Of a stretch of DNA of 5,463 bases, positions 5,136-5,463 are shown piece after piece; position 1 is the stretch's first letter, and the number at the start of each line of letters is the position of its first letter. Location of the stretch: the NCBI GenBank assembly GCA_016188625.1, contig JACPHL010000255.1, forward strand, positions 1 to 5,463, in the 5' to 3' direction. The stretch comes from Candidatus Rokuibacteriota bacterium. GTDB taxonomy: Bacteria > Methylomirabilota > Methylomirabilia > Rokubacteriales > JACPHL01. The translations under genes and the position numbers were made by a program. Under the pieces are notes generated by a model, which saw only the letters and a program-made list of their open reading frames with translations, was not told the origin of the DNA and ran no database searches.

Positions 5136-5463
5136 TGGTCCACCTTGGGGGGGAGCGCCGCGAGCCGCCCCGGCTCGCCCAGGTCCCGGTACGAGAGGCC
5201 GGCGAAGGCGGGGACCGCGCCGGCCAGTTCGCGGAAGAGCTCCTCGGACCCCCGGGGGCGCCAGTCATGGCCGAGGGCGTGGGCCACCCGGACCAGGATC
5301 TCCCCGTCCGGGAGGCTCTGCCCGAGGGGCGAGACCGCCCGCCAGAAGCGCTGGACCCGCCCCTCGAAGTTGGCGAAGGTCCCCTCCTTCTCGGCGTAGG
5401 TCGCGCCGGGGAGGACGAGGTGGGCGAGCCGGCTCGTCCCGTTGGCGTTCGTCCCCTGGAAGA
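5132..5463 (-). CDS. nuoG: NADH-quinone oxidoreductase subunit G, C-terminal end (partial)
   Basis: This is the last 109 codons of NuoG, the large peripheral-arm subunit of complex I that carries several iron-sulfur clusters and a molybdopterin-oxidoreductase-like domain. The 5' part lies beyond the right edge of the window. Reading back from position 5461, the fragment begins FQGTNANGTSRLAHLVLPGA, followed by a YAEKEGTFANFEGRVQ stretch at about residues 22-37. That pattern (LP, then aEkeGTf.N.EGRvQ) is a hallmark of the C-terminal part of molybdopterin oxidoreductases and of NuoG. The remaining roughly 70 residues form the variable tail ending in PPKVDQ. The TGA stop (5132-5134) overlaps the GTG start of nuoH as GTGA, which implies translational coupling. 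Family identity rests on this motif plus the position directly before nuoH. A related molybdopterin enzyme is possible from the fragment alone but unlikely in this context. Confidence 0.88.
   Translation of the reverse strand, partial: FQGTNANGTSRLAHLVLPGATYAEKEGTFANFEGRVQRFWRAVSPLGQSLPDGEILVRVAHALGHDWRPRGSEELFRELAGAVPAFAGLSYRDLGEPGRLAALPPKVDQ

Noticed and set aside
3723-5399. Long plus-strand open frame (558 codons) opposite nuoI, nuoH and nuoG
   Set aside because: Very rich in Glu/Pro/Gly/His/Asp because it is the complement of membrane protein codons; overlaps genes with strong family motifs.
1-5463. CRISPR array, tRNA or rRNA genes
   Set aside because: No regularly spaced short repeats, tRNA-like cloverleaf or rRNA-conserved segments were noticed on either strand.

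Overview
The window comes from a very GC-rich bacterial chromosome. All seven recognisable genes lie on the minus strand and are read from high to low coordinates. In transcription order they are the 3' end of nuoG, nuoH, nuoI (broken), nuoJ, nuoK, then pdhA and pdhB. The proteins are ordinary bacterial complex I and pyruvate dehydrogenase E1 subunits. The base composition, the mixed ATG/GTG starts and the G/C-rich intergenic hairpins would suit an uncultured soil or subsurface lineage such as Rokubacteria/Methylomirabilota. That placement is a weak inference, because no phylogenetic marker is present.

Right part (2329-5463): a segment of the proton-pumping NADH-quinone oxidoreductase operon. 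NuoG ends inside the NuoH start (GTGA overlap) and NuoI follows NuoH after 6 bases. NuoJ and NuoK overlap by one base (TGATG). The nuoI gene carries an apparent 14-bp deletion inside its first [4Fe-4S] cysteine motif. This removes two cluster ligands and shifts the frame, so it is either a real lesion or a sequence/assembly error. Between nuoI and nuoJ, which normally sit close together, there is a 329-base spacer with no convincing gene but strong hairpins.

Left part (1-2328): nuoL, nuoM and nuoN do not follow nuoK. Instead pdhA and pdhB encode the alpha and beta subunits of a two-subunit (alpha2beta2) pyruvate dehydrogenase E1. A possible internal promoter lies in the 67-base gap before pdhA. 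Functionally the arrangement makes sense: pyruvate dehydrogenase produces NADH and complex I oxidises it.

The least ordinary structure is a two-hairpin intergenic repeat. Two copies, about 91% identical by eye, flank pdhB (2-99 and 1135-1231). A diverged copy with the same architecture lies just upstream of nuoJ (3130-3183). In the two copies with a visible downstream gene, the hairpin ends 6-10 bases before the start codon, and its last arm contains the only SD-like bases. No mobile element, tRNA, rRNA or CRISPR array was seen. I found no evidence for a wholly new multi-gene system here.
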